A program made the position numbers and the translations under genes. The notes under the pieces were generated by a model. It saw only the letters and a list, made by a program, of their open reading frames with translations, was not told where the DNA came from and did not search any database. From NCBI GenBank assembly GCA_018389105.1, contig JACATO010000606.1, positions 310,001-374,000 on the forward strand: DNA of 64,000 bases, read 5' to 3'. Below are positions 61,271 to 64,000 of the stretch, one piece after another (positions within the stretch are counted from its first letter, which is position 1; the number at the start of each line of letters is the position of its first letter). The stretch comes from Nautilus pompilius. Lineage: Eukaryota > Mollusca > Cephalopoda > Nautilida > Nautilidae.

Positions 61271-63549
61271 CGGAGAAAAACCTCAGATATTTTTTTTTTT
61301 TTTGTCTGTCTGCCTCTGGTTTCCTCTTGAGCTTCTACACTCCAAAAACTCGGTAAATCCGATTTATTTAGTTGCTCGGTAGCGCACTAAATACTGCACA
61401 CCTGGAAGCAGCAGCAGCAGCATCCCACCCATCATCGTCGTCCCCATCTACGCTCCATCACTAATATCTAATGCCTTCGTATAAATAAACGCATAATTTC
61501 GTCAGTCTCTGGCGCCATCGCGAAATAACCAAAGAAATTAATGTCTATTGGAGATCACAGAGCATTAAATAGCCAAGCAGGTGGGTGGTTTCACAGTGCA
61601 ACGAATTGCGCCAATTCAGCCTGACGCTGGTACATTCCAGGTGTCAGATCGCAGGTTAAATGAAGTTTACTGTGAAGACTTAGATAAGCCATTCCAGTCA
61701 AACCCGCAGGAAATATATATATATGTATTTTTTAACGTTTATTTGTACGCTAAATGTGAATCCATACACAGTTATCTCCCCTTTAAAAAAAAAACAAAAA
61801 CAAATTTCACTTTGTCGCATAAACTACAACAAAGCTCACGTATGAAATATTGTTTAGAGAACCATGGTCAATTGGTTATGACAATACAACCCCCACAGAA
61901 AAATGTCTTTAACGTTTGTTTATTTGTAACACCAACTATGAAGACATGCAGAGTTATCTGCCCCTTACAAACTAGAAGTTTCACTTTGTCACGAAGTAGA
62001 ACGAGAAGCTAATGAGAAATCTTCAAGTTAACTGTGTGGTCCCAATGTGCTAGGAAAAGGATCATGAAACTGTACCTGGAAGGGAGTTAGTCATTGACTG
62101 CATTCGGACATCTGAAGGCTTGTATGTAAAAAAGAACAATAACAAAAAAATTCTTTTAAAAACTGATTTTTCTACTTGCCAATAAAGGTCTTTTCAGTTT
62201 ATTTTTTTAAGTAGGCTGGTGGGTGGTACAATCTCTCAACCAATAATTAAGGAAATGTCCCTCCATTGCAATGCTATGATGCCTGACCTTCAAGCTGCTT
62301 CCTGATTTCAAATATTACAAAATAATAATCTAAAAATGTTGCTTTATATTTTTAACCTTTTAATTATCAAAAAAGTTCCAAACTTTAGAGCATTTTACAG
62401 CAGTCAGTTTTTTTTAGCCAAATAGTGTCATCTTTTATTGCATTGTGTTGTAGAAAGTTTTATTAAATTATTAGTGGTTAGAAATGTGCTACAGATTAAC
62501 AAACAACCCAAATATGAGTGCATATATTAAAGGAAAATATGAACAGTAACATGCTTCTTACCCTGTAAACTGTACATAAAATTTTTCTATAGGCAGTAGG
62601 GAGATGCTGCCTGATCAAGGTCTAGCTAGACATTCTGATTTCTCATTTTTTTCTTTGATGAAAACTAGAAAATAACTTGGTTAACCACTGGTCTGTAAAT
62701 TCTAACAAAAGTTATCTTATAAAATAATTTTAAAATTTTTATAAAACCTCCGTTTTGTATTCCAAATATTAGATTTAGTTTTTATACCAATGATATTTGT
62801 TCAAATCTTGTGACCAGATAAATATGTAAACTCAGTTTTAGTAGTCTATACCAACTTGTTCAGAGTAGGTTAGTTCCAGGTACTCTGGTTTTCTCTCACT
62901 ACTGAGTTTGTTGGTTGGAAGGTTCTAGCACAATGACTATCTCAGGTCAGACATAAACCACACACACACACACACACACTGGTAGAACCTGACTGGTTAG
63001 CAGGGCTAAATTCCCAGAGGCTTTTAAGTGGACAGAGAATCACAAAGGGCCATTTATAGAGGTATTTTTACATTATCTTATTTATTTTATTGTATTCTTT
63101 GCAAGTAAAAAAAAGAAATCTTGCTCATCTTTTTAAGAGAGAGAGAGAGAATGCATTTAATTTTAGGAAAAATCTACTGAAAAATGCTGCAATACAAAAT
63201 TCATGACTGCAGAGACATTAGGTTGCTGAAGGTGCATATGAAAGAGAGAGCCTACAATCTACCAATAAAATCTCTGATTAGAGACTGAAGGAAGCCAGAA
63301 CAACCCCCTAAAAATCACTTAAAAAAATGATGATATAGAGAAAAACTAAACCAAGCCACTGGTTGGTTATGCAAATGGACCAGGACCCCCCCAAACTTTG
63401 AGACCCCCATTTGATGCAGCAAATGGTGCAGTATCCCACACTACACTCAGAGAATATATTTGAAGAAACAACAAAGTTTATTTGTAGCCAAAGAAAGTAT
63501 TGATTTAATTCAGTAAGAAGTAACAAAAGCATGGCAAACTCATGAATAT
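61271..63549. other. Intergenic region between NAE1 and the next minus-strand gene
   Basis: It includes a poly-T run (61289), a (CAG)n patch (61411), the duplicated module at 61728-62005, a (CA)n run at 62959-62979 and a (GA)n patch at 63137. A plus frame at 61581-62012 spans the duplication and shows no recognisable domain. Confidence 0.5.
61728..62005. repeat. Direct duplication of a ~100-bp module
   Basis: Two related copies, about 61730-61830 and 61908-62005, share in order TTTAACGTTT, TATTTGTA, AGTTATCT-CCCCTT and TTTCACTTTGTC. The offset is about 178 bp. Confidence 0.75.
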
Positions 63550-63694
63550 TCACATGCATGTTTTCAGCCCACTACTAAGATGGGGCCTATTGTTTGTGTA
63601 TATGTAGCTGAGTGCTTCAAAAAGAAGTGGGTCACGTTTCTTGATGTAAGATCTGGCGGCCATTTCATCAGGACAGAGACGAGGAGTGCCACAC
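63550..63694 (-). CDS. Terminal coding exon of an unrecognised gene
   Basis: A minus-strand frame follows a strong acceptor (T-run then CAG|G at 63697-63694). It encodes CGTPRLCPDEMAARSYIKKR, DPLLFEALSYIYTNNRP and HLSSGLKTCM, closing with TGA at 63550-63552. The composition (charged, balanced, with a Kozak-independent start upstream) looks like real protein and the frame enters in phase 2 after one base. I do not recognise the protein. A donor-like GTAGTG near 63580 means the exon may instead be internal. Upstream exons must lie beyond the window. Confidence 0.5.
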
Positions 63695-64000
63695 CTGAAA
63701 AAAAAACAACAGATTTCACAGTTATCTCATTCAACCTTTTAGCTACTCTTTAACTGTTTTGCTGCACAGACACAGCATTGTTGCCTGCCTGACTTGTAAA
63801 ACAGCCACTTTGATTTGTTAATAGCAAATTTTTTTTTTATTTCACAACTTGGCCCCCATACCAAAACCTGATAAAAGAGTGTTTTTAATTGGTTCAACCT
63901 TTACATCATGCATCACTGACAACACGAAATGGATGCCAATGAAAGTGGTGGTGTTCTGACCCTGACATGTCTTTTTATGGATTTACTGCATCAAATGTGG
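63695..64000 (-). other. Probable intron upstream of the unrecognised exon
   Basis: AT-rich sequence above the acceptor at 63695, continuing to the window edge. No further exon seen. Confidence 0.4.

Noticed and set aside
61581-62012. 143-codon plus frame near the NAE1 promoter
   Set aside because: It runs across the duplicated AT-rich module, is low-complexity in places and has no recognisable domain or splice support.

Overview
The window is animal (metazoan) nuclear DNA. It has long introns with GT/AG borders, AT-rich introns, simple-sequence arrays, and DNA-transposon and SINE remnants, and no prokaryotic features. A scattered AGTTATCTCCC-type motif, which I remember as common in mollusc genomes, together with the protein divergence, suggests a mollusc or related lophotrochozoan. 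The species cannot be fixed from sequence alone.

The main content is one complete minus-strand gene, NAE1 (APPBP1), the regulatory subunit of the NEDD8-activating enzyme E1. I assembled 19 coding exons from 61121 down to 15375. All splice phases agree. The joined frame is 1614 bp (537 residues plus stop), against 534 residues in human. Seventeen of the 18 introns are 0.4-5.1 kb. Intron 14 is about 21 kb and has filled with repeats.

Left end (1-12.3 kb): a 50-bp satellite running in from outside the window, a GA-rich array, a minus-strand exon encoding a laminin-G/pentraxin-like jelly-roll domain with symmetric 1-1 phases (1700-2410), a roughly 58-copy 37-bp minisatellite (4.96-7.13 kb), and GC-richer unassigned DNA at 7.7-11.7 kb. 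From 12.3 to 15.4 kb lies the downstream flank and probable 3' UTR of NAE1.

NAE1 introns carry: a pogo/Tigger HTH fragment (21.3-21.65 kb), a tRNA-headed SINE family (three related copies near 24.0, 41.2 and 56.6 kb), two hAT transposase remnants (25.1-25.8 and 54.47-55.47 kb), a decayed copy of an uncharacterised repeated protein family (30-31 kb), a GACA/GA array (33.6-34.0 kb), a 604-bp TIR element (34.6-35.2 kb), a decayed ~84-bp satellite (36.2-40.0 kb) split by a Tc1 element with ~180-bp terminal inverted repeats, a piggyBac-like remnant (53.2-53.5 kb), a 227-bp mariner-type MITE (60.0-60.2 kb) and a telomere-like G-rich tract (60.6-60.9 kb) just inside intron 1.

Right end (61.1-64 kb): a CpG-rich NAE1 promoter, a duplicated ~100-bp module, and one unrecognised minus-strand coding exon with a stop (63550-63694), probably the 3' end of the next gene upstream. 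No tRNA, rRNA, CRISPR array or bacterial-type operon was seen. I found no clearly new multi-gene system. The items most worth follow-up are the unnamed transposon-associated family at 30 kb, the symmetric jelly-roll exon, the split satellite and the G-rich tract beside the NAE1 first exon.
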